64,000 nt of DNA from Saprospiraceae bacterium. Its GTDB lineage: Bacteria > Bacteroidota > Bacteroidia > Chitinophagales > Saprospiraceae. The first letter of the stretch is position 1. Each line of letters starts with the position of its first letter. The notes below the pieces were generated by a model. It was not told the origin of the DNA and ran no database searches. It was given only the letters and a program-made list of their open reading frames with translations. Position numbers and translations under genes: made by a program. Positions 25,561 to 34,031 of this stretch are shown here, piece by piece. Location: positions 744,001 to 808,000 of the forward strand of contig JADJXD010000001.1 of NCBI GenBank assembly GCA_016715985.1, written 5' to 3'.

Positions 25561-27992
25561 TGGAAGTAGTAATTGTACTCATAATCTTAGGCATCATAGG
25601 GTATTTGATATACCAATCCTTGCCTAATACAAAATTTGAAAAGGCACAAGCTCATTTCATTGCTAAGAATTACGTTGAGGCAATCAATGTACTTAATGGA
25701 ATTTTTGACAAACATAATGATGCACCTGCAAAATTTGCGGAATGTAAATTAATTCTAGGCCAAGGTCTGAAGGCAAATTCGGAAAAACTAAAAGCATTCA
25801 ATGAGATTTTAGAATTAAGGAAAAGAATTAACAATACCTCATCAATTGCAAAGTTTGAAAATATTGAAGCAAAAACATTATTCGAAATTGCTAAAATTCA
25901 ATATGAAGAAACCAAGGCAGATATTGATAAGCTAAATCAAAACTTGAAATTCATTGATAATGCTAACAAAAAAGGCTTAGAGACTGATTTTAATACTTTA
26001 AGAACTAAGCACTTTTATCAATTATCAGAAAGCTATTTTAAAAAAGCAATTGAAATCGAGAAGTCTAACAAATATCCAGATGCAATTCAGGTTTACAAAA
26101 AGGCTATAGAATGTTCAGAAAAATCAAGTAATTCAACAACCAAGCACAATGCAGTTGCAAGAATATCGATTTGTCGGCTAAAACTTAATGAAAGCATTGA
26201 CCTGCAAGAAAATTCAGAAGTTCAAAAGTCTGATAAGGAATATCAAAAGGATTTATTTTATAGGTATTCAGTTTATCTATTGAAGAATGGAGACTTTCAA
26301 CAAGCAGAAAATATAATTTCTACACACTTAAATTTCAAATCTACTGATATAGAAAAGTTGAGAGATATTTTGAAAGCAGAAAAAGCAAATATTGCTTTGA
26401 ATCAAATTACTCAAATTAATCAAAAAATTGAACAACTCTATGACAATTCTTTAAGTACAGAGGAATTAAGCAAGTTTTATAATAGTCTTGATTCAATCGT
26501 TTCAAGCTTGAAAACTGTTGACCTTGATCTTTCTGAAAAAGTTTTAGCGATTAAACCAACTTTATTTAATCGCTTACTAACAAATTATATTTCTATTGAA
26601 CAATATGGAAACGCTATAAATCTAATTTATAAATATCCGAAATTCTGGGAAAGTCCTGAGCTTTTGAAAAACCTTGGAATTTGTTGTTATGGTTATACTT
26701 CTAAAGGTTTGCTGTCGGAAAAGAATTACAAAATAGTAATCTCAAGTTGGTTGACTGCTGTATACTCTGATAATGTAATTTTAAAATCGCTAGAAGATAC
26801 GTCCTGGGATGACAATTACACTTTCAGTTTAGCAGAATCAATTGGGTCAAATTATTCACAACACGAGGAGGTTCCCGAAAATGTAAACTATGATGAAATA
26901 TCTGAAAGTAATATTTCAATTGGGGCCACACAAAGAGAACTATTACAACAGTTCGAAACAATTATACACAAACAAATAAAAGACCATCAATTATCAATTC
27001 AAGTCAATGACTTTTACGATAAAGAGAGGGAGGCTATAGAAAAAGTTGTAAAAATTCTGGCAACTGATATTTTATTTCCTACACCTCATTTTGCAATCTC
27101 AAATGGTTTGAACAATGAAATCATAAAAGAACTAGACAGTGATTATGAAGAGTATTCCAATGAAGAAGCTTTAGAAGCAGGTGTTCCTTACATAAAAAAC
27201 TCTACCTCATCAATAGTTTACCAATATTTCTTTGCAAATGATATAATTGACAGAATTAAATCTGCCATTGAAGCTGAAAATTCAGCAACAATAAAAAAGC
27301 TCAATACAAATGAAAATAAAGGCTGGATTGAAAAATTTGACAATATAAGCACTATAGTTGAAGATAGTCTTTTTAACACTATAGCAAATAAAATATCTGA
27401 AGATGATGAGAATGAGGCTCTAATTGCTGTTATGGAAGAATGTATCGCATTTTCAAGCAACAATGAAAAGCTAAAGCATCAATATTCAAACTATGTAGCA
27501 AGCTATTGTATTTCTAAAGTTAATGATGATGTTATTGATAACTATAAAGCATTGACATTAATGAAGGGGGCTTATCTGCGTTCACCTAACAATCCTAGAA
27601 TTTGCAAAAACTTTATTACACTTATAAGGTATAATCTAATGGATATGCTAAATGATAGGACAAAGAAAACAACAGATATTTATAAAATTCTTGATTGGGT
27701 GAAAAGCAATATGTCGCAAACATATAAACAAAACAGCAGTGAGCTAAGTAATGCAAGAAAAGAAATTCTACAACAACTAAAGGAAGCAGGTGTAGATACA
27801 TCATTGTTTGATGATAGTCCTTTTGGATTAATTCAACCATTCGGTCAATCACTTAATGCCGATGGTTTAAAGATGAAAAAAGTCTTAACATATTTAAAAG
27901 ATTTGGGCAGTATTCAGGAAACGACCAACCCGCTTGATAGGTTGAGGCAATTGCGTCAGCAATTAAATTTAGATGATGATTTACCATTTTAA
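25560..27992 (+). CDS. membrane-anchored TPR protein (cassette 4)
   Basis: 810 residues. The N-terminal helix VVIVLIILGIIGYLIYQSL (2-20) is followed by tetratricopeptide-like helical pairs: AQAHFIAKNYVEAINVLNGI, ESYFKKAIEIEKSNKYPDAI and YSVYLLKNGDFQQAENIIS. The C-terminal half is a long helical, acidic region of unknown type ending PLDRLRQLRQQLNLDDDLPF. TPR domains commonly dock Hsp70 tails or clients; here the partner Hsp70 is two genes upstream. Position in the middle of the operon with one-base overlap to the LysM gene argues for stoichiometric co-expression. Confidence 0.8.
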   Translation: MEVVIVLIILGIIGYLIYQSLPNTKFEKAQAHFIAKNYVEAINVLNGIFDKHNDAPAKFAECKLILGQGLKANSEKLKAFNEILELRKRINNTSSIAKFENIEAKTLFEIAKIQYEETKADIDKLNQNLKFIDNANKKGLETDFNTLRTKHFYQLSESYFKKAIEIEKSNKYPDAIQVYKKAIECSEKSSNSTTKHNAVARISICRLKLNESIDLQENSEVQKSDKEYQKDLFYRYSVYLLKNGDFQQAENIISTHLNFKSTDIEKLRDILKAEKANIALNQITQINQKIEQLYDNSLSTEELSKFYNSLDSIVSSLKTVDLDLSEKVLAIKPTLFNRLLTNYISIEQYGNAINLIYKYPKFWESPELLKNLGICCYGYTSKGLLSEKNYKIVISSWLTAVYSDNVILKSLEDTSWDDNYTFSLAESIGSNYSQHEEVPENVNYDEISESNISIGATQRELLQQFETIIHKQIKDHQLSIQVNDFYDKEREAIEKVVKILATDILFPTPHFAISNGLNNEIIKELDSDYEEYSNEEALEAGVPYIKNSTSSIVYQYFFANDIIDRIKSAIEAENSATIKKLNTNENKGWIEKFDNISTIVEDSLFNTIANKISEDDENEALIAVMEECIAFSSNNEKLKHQYSNYVASYCISKVNDDVIDNYKALTLMKGAYLRSPNNPRICKNFITLIRYNLMDMLNDRTKKTTDIYKILDWVKSNMSQTYKQNSSELSNARKEILQQLKEAGVDTSLFDDSPFGLIQPFGQSLNADGLKMKKVLTYLKDLGSIQETTNPLDRLRQLRQQLNLDDDLPF

Positions 27993-28003
27993 ACTTTATA
28001 AAA

Positions 28004-28282
28004 ATGAAGAACCCATACACAATATTAGGTGTCAGTCAAGACGCTGAAAAAGCTGAAATTATGAAAGCTCAAATGCTGGCAATGAAATATAAAAAATATT
28101 CTTTGCAAGAAATTCAGATTGCTGCAAAACAGCTACTTGACCCTGCTAAAAGATTAGCTGCCGACTTTATGTTTCCGGCTAAGATAAAAGCAAGGAGAAT
28201 ACAAATTATTCAATCTAATCTTAAATATCAAGATATAAATGTCAATGCCTTGAATGAAGACGCATTTGAATCCTTAAAATAA
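28004..28282 (+). CDS. J-domain-like protein lacking HPD (cassette 4)
   Basis: 92 residues. The start NPYTILGVSQDAEKAEIMKA resembles J-domain helix I and the beginning of helix II, and QLLDPAKRLAADFMFP resembles the end of helix III of DnaJ. Between them the HPD tripeptide that triggers Hsp70 ATPase in normal J-proteins is missing: the loop reads MKYKKYSLQE. So it probably binds the operon's Hsp70 without canonical stimulation, or uses another contact. Its stop overlaps the start of the GrpE-like gene. Confidence 0.75.
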   Translation: MKNPYTILGVSQDAEKAEIMKAQMLAMKYKKYSLQEIQIAAKQLLDPAKRLAADFMFPAKIKARRIQIIQSNLKYQDINVNALNEDAFESLK

Positions 28283-28746
28283 TGAATATGAAAGAAGAAA
28301 TAATCGCCCTTAAAGATCAACTAAGTCAGATAATTGTTGAAAACCTCCAATCAAACAATCATTTGAAAAATGAGATTGAACAAAAAGAAAACGAGAAACA
28401 CGATTTACTTAAAGACCTTTCAATTAACATTATTGACATAATTGATTCTTTTGAGAACATTGAGGAATGGATAGTTGAAAATGAGTATAACGAAATAGAT
28501 GAGGTAAAAAGAACAACAAGCAGATTCAAAACAATTCACAGGAGGCTTTTGGGTCTTCTTCAAAATCACGGTATCACTAAAGTTGAATTTCCAGACAATC
28601 GTTTAATTGTTGGTTTATGCGAAGTTGTTGAAACTGAAGCCGACAGTCAGAAGAAAAATGATGAAATAATTTCAGTTATCAGAAACGGCTATATTAGAGG
28701 AAAAGAACTTATAAGACCAGCTCAAATTATTGTAGTGAAAAACTAA
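28282..28746 (+). CDS. GrpE-like nucleotide exchange factor (cassette 4)
   Basis: 154 residues, shorter than typical GrpE (about 180-200). An N-terminal coiled coil (about 3-60) leads into the GrpE four-helix region (NIIDIIDSFENIEEWI, FKTIHRRLLGLLQNHG) and the C-terminal beta-wing: ITKVEFPDNRLIVGLCEVVE, then IRNGYIRGKELIRPAQIIVV. The pattern LLxxLxxHGI...VRxGYxxxGRxLRPAxVxV is that of GrpE. With the Hsp70 and J-like genes it completes a DnaK-J-E triad. Translationally coupled on both sides (TAATG overlaps). Confidence 0.88.
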   Translation: MNMKEEIIALKDQLSQIIVENLQSNNHLKNEIEQKENEKHDLLKDLSINIIDIIDSFENIEEWIVENEYNEIDEVKRTTSRFKTIHRRLLGLLQNHGITKVEFPDNRLIVGLCEVVETEADSQKKNDEIISVIRNGYIRGKELIRPAQIIVVKN

Positions 28747-29048
28747 TGGAAAGAACTATCAAAATACTTTTAGCAATACTATTCTTTCTCTGTTTAGCAG
28801 ATATGCCTTACGGATTTTATGAGTTTGTAAGGTTCGCAGGTCTAATTGGCTTTGCGATTTTAGCATATCAAGCACACGAACAAGGCAGACAGACAGAAAT
28901 GATAATATACGGTGGACTTGCTTTGCTATTTCAGCCATTTTTCAAAATCGCACTTGGCAGACAAATGTGGAACATAGTTGATGTTATTGTTGGTGTGGGT
29001 TTGCTTGTTTCAATATTTATAAATAATAAGTTGCCTAATGAGAAATAA
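28746..29048 (+). CDS. small four-helix membrane protein, DUF6804-like (cassette 4)
   Basis: 100 residues, nearly all membrane helices: IKILLAILFFLCLADMPYGF, FAGLIGFAILAYQAH, MIIYGGLALLFQPFFKIALG and IVDVIVGVGLLVSIFI. The LLFQPFFKIALGRQMWNIVD stretch is characteristic of small Bacteroidota membrane proteins that I associate with DUF6804. Function unknown. It overlaps the GrpE-like gene by one base and the next gene by 11 bases, so it belongs to the same operon. Confidence 0.7.
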   Translation: MERTIKILLAILFFLCLADMPYGFYEFVRFAGLIGFAILAYQAHEQGRQTEMIIYGGLALLFQPFFKIALGRQMWNIVDVIVGVGLLVSIFINNKLPNEK

Positions 29049-29561
29049 AATACTTTTAGGAATAGCAGTTTTGCTCGTATTGCTTGTATTATCGGTTAGA
29101 TATATTTTCAAAAATCAATTTGCAGAATTTGAGGTTTCCATAAGAAAATATGAATCCGAGCAATTGGGAGATTTTCAGCAAGAAAAAGAAAAAATTGTAG
29201 CTCAAATTTCAAATGAAGGATTGGAACATTTTTTTAGCCAATATATTGATGAAAGCAAGTCTTTTATTGAAAAGGATACAACTTTTTCCTTTTTGTATTT
29301 GAGTGAAAGCGTAAAATACAAAATTGGTCGATTAGATTACTTTGACTGTTTACATCAAAAGTGCATTGTAGAAAAACAAAATGAAACAGCACAGAAACAA
29401 ATCACATTAAAAGAAAAAGAGCTTGAAAAGAAATTTGGTAACACATTTACATCTTGGTATCCGAAATTAAAAGATGAAATCCTCATAAGCGGTCTGCATA
29501 CAAACCTGAATGAATATATAGCACATTGAAATCCGGGATTGTAACTTTGCTCAAAAAAGAT

Positions 29562-30795
29562 ATGAGCAACATTGCATTTGAACAAGTAATAAAAGTTGGC
29601 TGTGGGGCTGACGTTCATAAGGAAACAATAGTAGCAACAATAAGAAGGAGTGATAGTGATTTTGAAACTCGGACATTTAGTTGTTACACAAGTTCTTTGA
29701 TAGAATTGAGAGAGTGGTGCCAAAGTTGTGGCGTTACGCATTTTGCGATGGAGAGTACGGGGATTTATTGGAAGCCTGTGTTCAACATTCTGGAGGAATC
29801 AGACATGAAGATCATCCTTGTCAATGCCCGTCATGTAAAGAATGTGCCGGGTCATAAGACAGATAAGAAGGATAGCATTTGGCTGAGTAAACTATTATTG
29901 AGTGGATTGTTGAAAGGGAGTTTTATACCACCTGAAGATATCAGAGAATTACGGGATTTGGTGAGGTACAAGAAGAAAGTTACCGAGCAGCGATCATCAG
30001 AGAAGAACAGGATTATCAAGACACTGGAGGATTGTAATATAAAGCTCAGTAGCGTATTAACCAATGTCGATGGTGCTGTCGGTGACAGACTGATACGTGA
30101 TATCATTGATGGCGAATCAGACCCTGAAAAATTAATAAAGTATTACCATGGTCGAATCCAAAAAAGCAGAGCAGAGTTTAAATTAGCATTGCAAGGAAGA
30201 TTGACACCACATCATCGGCTCATGTTAAAAATGGTTAAGCGAAGTATCGAAGACAAAGATAAATTGATAGCAGATCTTGAAAAGGAGATAGACCAAAAAG
30301 TGGAGAAATATAATGATCAGATCATCAGATTGCAAACCATAGATGGAGTAGGCAGAGACAGTGCCATAACGATAATAAGTGAAGTGGGCGTAGATATGTC
30401 GCAGTTTCCAAATGAAAAGCACTTCAGTAGTTGGGCCGGAATGAGCCCGGGAAGCAATGAAAGCGGCGGTAAAAAAAAGTGCCAAAACAATCAAAGGAAA
30501 CACCCACTTAAAGTCGTGTTTGGTAGAATGTGGTTGGGGAGCGACACGGAAGAAAGAAGGGAGGCTGAAGTTGAAATATCAAAAACTGATGCGACGGCGT
30601 GGTAAAACAAAAGCCTTGGTAGCTGTTGGACATGAGATCATAATAGCAGTCTACCACATCCTGAGTAAAGAAGGGGAAGTGTATCGAGTACCCGAACTAA
30701 GAGTGTCAGAAGACAAAAACAAACAAACAAATTATCATTTAACCAAACTAAAGGAACTTGGATTTGACATAGAAACGATATCAAAAGCAATTTAA
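29562..30795 (+). pseudogene. IS110-family transposase, frameshifted (copy 1)
   Basis: The N-terminal RuvC-like DEDD domain has CGADVHKETIVATIR (first Asp), FAMESTGIYWKPVFN (Glu), NARHVKNVPGHKTDKKDSIW (Asp pair). The C-terminal Tnp domain has LQTIDGVGRDSAITIISEVG and the catalytic-Ser segment SPGSNESGG. At the run of eight A (30471-30478) the frame is lost; the correct continuation SAKTIKGNTHLKSCLVECGW lies in another frame and ends at 30795. Seven or ten A would restore it. This could be decay, transcriptional slippage, or a homopolymer base-calling error. Confidence 0.85.
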
Positions 30796-30970
30796 AGTCG
30801 GTTTTTTACTGGGTCAAAGAGCCCGTAGATGAAATTGATGTTTTGATGTATTAAGCACAAACCATTGTCGCCATTGAGCACGAACATGAAACTTTTACTC
30901 TCTTAATTTATCAAAAGATCAAAATTAAAAATTAATTGATTGTCAACAAGTTAAACAAATATATACACAT
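30796..30970 (+). ncRNA. IS110 right end, candidate bridge RNA
   Basis: 175 non-coding nucleotides follow the transposase in both copies, while the left flank is very short. IS1111-group members of IS110 carry their bridge RNA in the right end. A GGGTC/GCCC hairpin (near 30818-30832) and paired-looking GCACAAACC...GAGCACGAAC stretches are visible. The assignment is based on layout only. Confidence 0.35.
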
Positions 30971-31449
30971 GAAATAAAATACTTTTAGGAATAGCAGTTT
31001 TGCTCGTATTGCTTGTATTATCGGTTAGATATATTTTCAAAAATCAATTTGCAGAATTTGAGGTTTCCATAAGAAAATATGAATCCGAGCAATTGGGAGA
31101 TTTTCAGCAAGAAAAAGAAAAAATTGTAGCTCAAATTTCAAATGAAGGATTGGAACATTTTTTTAGCCAATATATTGATGAAAGCAAGTCTTTTATTGAA
31201 AAGGATACAACTTTTTCCTTTTTGTATTTGAGTGAAAGCGTAAAATACAAAATTGGTCGATTAGATTACTTTGACTGTTTACATCAAAAGTGCATTGTAG
31301 AAAAACAAAATGAAACAGCACAGAAACAAATCACATTAAAAGAAAAAGAGCTTGAAAAGAAATTTGGTAACACATTTACATCTTGGTATCCGAAATTAAA
31401 AGATGAAATCCTCATAAGCGGTCTGCATACAAACCTGAATGAATATATA

Positions 31450-32901
31450 GCACATTGAAATCCGGGATTGTAACTTTGCTCAAAAAAAGATATGAGCAAC
31501 ATTGCATTTGAACAAGTAATAAAAGTTGGCTGTGGGGCTGACGTTCATAAGGAAACAATAGTAGCAACAATAAGAAGGAGTGATAGTGATTTTGAAACTC
31601 GGACATTTAGTTGTTACACAAGTTCTTTGATAGAATTGAGAGAGTGGTGCCAAAGTTGTGGCGTTACGCATTTTGCGATGGAGAGTACGGGGATTTATTG
31701 GAAGCCTGTGTTCAACATTCTGGAGGAATCAGACATGAAGATCATCCTTGTCAATGCCCGTCATGTAAAGAATGTGCCGGGTCATAAGACAGATAAGAAG
31801 GATAGCATTTGGCTGAGTAAACTATTATTGAGTGGATTGTTGAAAGGGAGTTTTATACCACCTGAAGATATCAGAGAATTACGGGATTTGGTGAGGTACA
31901 AGAAGAAAGTTACCGAGCAGCGATCATCAGAGAAGAACAGGATTATCAAGACACTGGAGGATTGTAATATAAAGCTCAGTAGCGTATTAACCAATGTCGA
32001 TGGTGCTGTCGGTGACAGACTGATACGTGATATCATTGATGGCGAATCAGACCCTGAAAAATTAATAAAGTATTACCATGGTCGAATCCAAAAAAGCAGA
32101 GCAGAGTTTAAATTAGCATTGCAAGGAAGATTGACACCACATCATCGGCTCATGTTAAAAATGGTTAAGCGAAGTATCGAAGACAAAGATAAATTGATAG
32201 CAGATCTTGAAAAGGAGATAGACCAAAAAGTGGAGAAATATAATGATCAGATCATCAGATTGCAAACCATAGATGGAGTAGGCAGAGACAGTGCCATAAC
32301 GATAATAAGTGAAGTGGGCGTAGATATGTCGCAGTTTCCAAATGAAAAGCACTTCAGTAGTTGGGCCGGAATGAGCCCGGGAAGCAATGAAAGCGGCGGT
32401 AAAAAAAAAGTGCCAAAACAATCAAAGGAAACACCCACTTAAAGTCGTGTTTGGTAGAATGTGGTTGGGGAGCGACACGGAAGAAAGAAGGGAGGCTGAA
32501 GTTGAAATATCAAAAACTGATGCGACGGCGTGGTAAAACAAAAGCCTTGGTAGCTGTTGGACATGAGATCATAATAGCAGTCTACCACATCCTGAGTAAA
32601 GAAGGGGAAGTGTATCGAGTACCCGAACTAAGAGTGTCAGAAGACAAAAACAAACAAACAAATTATCATTTAACCAAACTAAAGGAACTTGGATTTGACA
32701 TAGAAACGATATCAAAAGCAATTTAAAGTCGGTTTTTTACTGGGTCAAAGAGCCCGTAGATGAAATTGATGTTTTGATGTATTAAGCACAAACCATTGTC
32801 GCCATTGAGCACGAACATGAAACTTTTACTCTCTTAATTTATCAAAAGATCAAAATTAAAAATTAATTGATTGTCAACAAGTTAAACAAATATATACACA
32901 T
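31450..32901 (+). mobile_element. IS110-family insertion sequence, copy 2 (product of the tandem duplication)
   Basis: Same sequence as copy 1 with two extra A bases. It is preceded by a duplicated 479-bp piece of the host gene (30971-31449), not by unrelated target DNA, which shows that it was copied together with its flank. Confidence 0.8.
31492..32726 (+). pseudogene. IS110-family transposase, frameshifted (copy 2)
   Basis: Identical to copy 1 up to the A run, which is nine A here (32401-32409). The first frame runs into VPKQSKETPT and stops; the C-terminal part continues in another frame to 32726. Different run lengths in two otherwise identical copies point to homopolymer instability or base-calling error. 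Confidence 0.85.
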
Positions 32902-33740
32902 GAAAAACTATTGCAAAGGACAAGTAGAATTGGAAACTGTTCAGATTTCTACTCTGACTTATATGAAATTTCATACGAGAAGGACGCTTGGACTGAGTTT
33001 GAGAAATTTATGACCTCTTACGATGGAGAAATAAAAACAGCAGAAATTCAAAGCAAACAAGCAGAAAATCAATACTTTACTAATGTCTCATCAACAAAGA
33101 AAAGTCTCAAAAGTGGTGTCATAAATTACTTTGATACACGTCTCTCAAATAGTAAATCTCAAATTCTTTCAACTGAAACAGAGAGTAAAACATTCAGCTC
33201 CCCAACACTTGGAATAATAAGCTACAACATAACAAAAACAAGCTTTAACAAGCAAGCTTTTCAAAATGTAGCTGATGATGCTTTTGAAGAACAATGGAAA
33301 TACAATTCTTTAAGCACAGGGGCAATGCCTTATGCTTCTTGCTACGGTTCAAGCAATTATTGCTCTGACTGGAGTTGTTCAAAAATTAAGGTGCTTACTG
33401 GAGGTAGTGGTGATGTACTGGTTTCTATTAAGAACTCTAATGGTAAGGTTGTAAGACACGGTTACATTAAAGGAGGTAATTCCTTTACATTTAATGTTCC
33501 AGACGGAAGTTATCAGGTTTTCTTCTACTCTGGGACAGGTTGGAACCCGAATAAACAAATGCCATCATCTTCTTGCAGCTATTTAAAAGGCGGATTTGTT
33601 TCAAATGAAGATGTGACCAAGGACAATTATATAAACCTTTACAGTCAAATAATGACTTATGAGCTAATTCTTCAGCAACAAGGTAATTTCAGTACAAAAC
33701 CAAGTTCAAAAAATGAAGCATTTTAAAAAGCCCCCACTAA

Positions 33741-33817
33741 AAGCAAGCACATTTGCAATTCGCACAAGCCAACGCACAGACCAAAAATTGCAAAAGAGCT
33801 TGCTTTGCCAACGCACC
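33741..33817 (+). repeat. structured repeat, downstream copy, flanking the Hsp70 operon
   Basis: Outer stem AAGCAAGC/GCTTGCTT, internal loop acat/aaga, inner stem TTGCAATT/AATTGCAA, then TTGCCAACGCACC. Same layout as 22741-22817 with stem sequences changed on both sides. It lies 15 bp after the operon's last stop codon and 50 bp before attC 4. Confidence 0.65.
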
Positions 33818-33867
33818 AAGACAGACACAAAATGACAACGAACAAACACGACAGAAAAGAAGGGCGA

Positions 33868-34003
33868 AGTGCTAACATCGGTTTTGCAAAATGGCGGGTT
33901 AAGTGCTTCTATGACAGTTTAGTGCAAGGTTCAAGTTTAGTTTTTCAAATGAACATTTGTGCTGAAAATCCGCCACTTCGCAAAGCCGAGAACCGTTAGC
34001 GGT
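33868..34003 (+). other. attC site 4
   Basis: R-double-prime AGTGCTAAC (33868-33876) pairs with the front of cassette 4 (GTTAGCACT at 22664). R-prime GTTAGCGGT (33995-34003). Stems GGTTTTGC-aaaa-TGGCGG against CCGCCA-cttc-GCAAAgCC. Confidence 0.8.
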
Positions 34004-34031
34004 CAGGCTAAAAGACAACACCGACAGAACA

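Larger units (their letters stand above)
29521..30970 (+). mobile_element. IS110-family insertion sequence, copy 1
   Basis: Boundaries are inferred from the restored reading frame of the interrupted gene. No terminal inverted repeats or target duplication are evident, normal for IS110. Left junction ATATAgCACATTGAAA and right junction ATATATACACATGAAA look alike, suggesting the target core. The left flank before the transposase is about 40 nt, the right one 175 nt. Confidence 0.75.
29042..32901 (+). repeat. tandem duplication of a 1.93-kb unit (host gene fragment plus IS110)
   Basis: Unit 1 is 29042-30970 (1929 bp), unit 2 is 30971-32901 (1931 bp). The two differ only by one extra A in each of two A runs. 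The three junctions all start with GAAA (29042, 30971, 32902), a four-base microhomology, so the second copy arose by slippage or microhomology-mediated duplication, not by a second transposition. Confidence 0.9.
29038..33726 (+). pseudogene. last gene of the Hsp70 operon, interrupted by an IS110 element (cassette 4)
   Basis: The 5-prime part (29038-29520, 161 codons) has an N-terminal helix LLGIAVLLVLLVLSVRYIF and a charged helical domain. The 3-prime part resumes in frame at 32902 and ends at 33726 (274 codons). It contains a Cys-rich beta domain: YASCYGSSNYCSDWSCSKI, VVRHGYIKGGNSFTFNVPDG, FFYSGTGWNPNKQMP and a conserved tail NFSTKPSSKNEAF. Joining 29520 to 32902 restores one protein of about 435 residues (EYI|EKLLQ). 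It would be a membrane-anchored protein with an external effector-like domain; the C-terminal domain is not one I can name. A 5-prime fragment is repeated at 30971-31458 by the tandem duplication. Confidence 0.75.

Noticed and set aside
30971..31458. Second complete gene identical to the last Hsp70-operon gene
   Set aside because: It is a promoterless fragment lacking the original ATG, created by the tandem duplication.
33805..33999. 64-codon plus-strand frame over attC 4
   Set aside because: It consists of the attC sequence itself and has no recognisable protein features.
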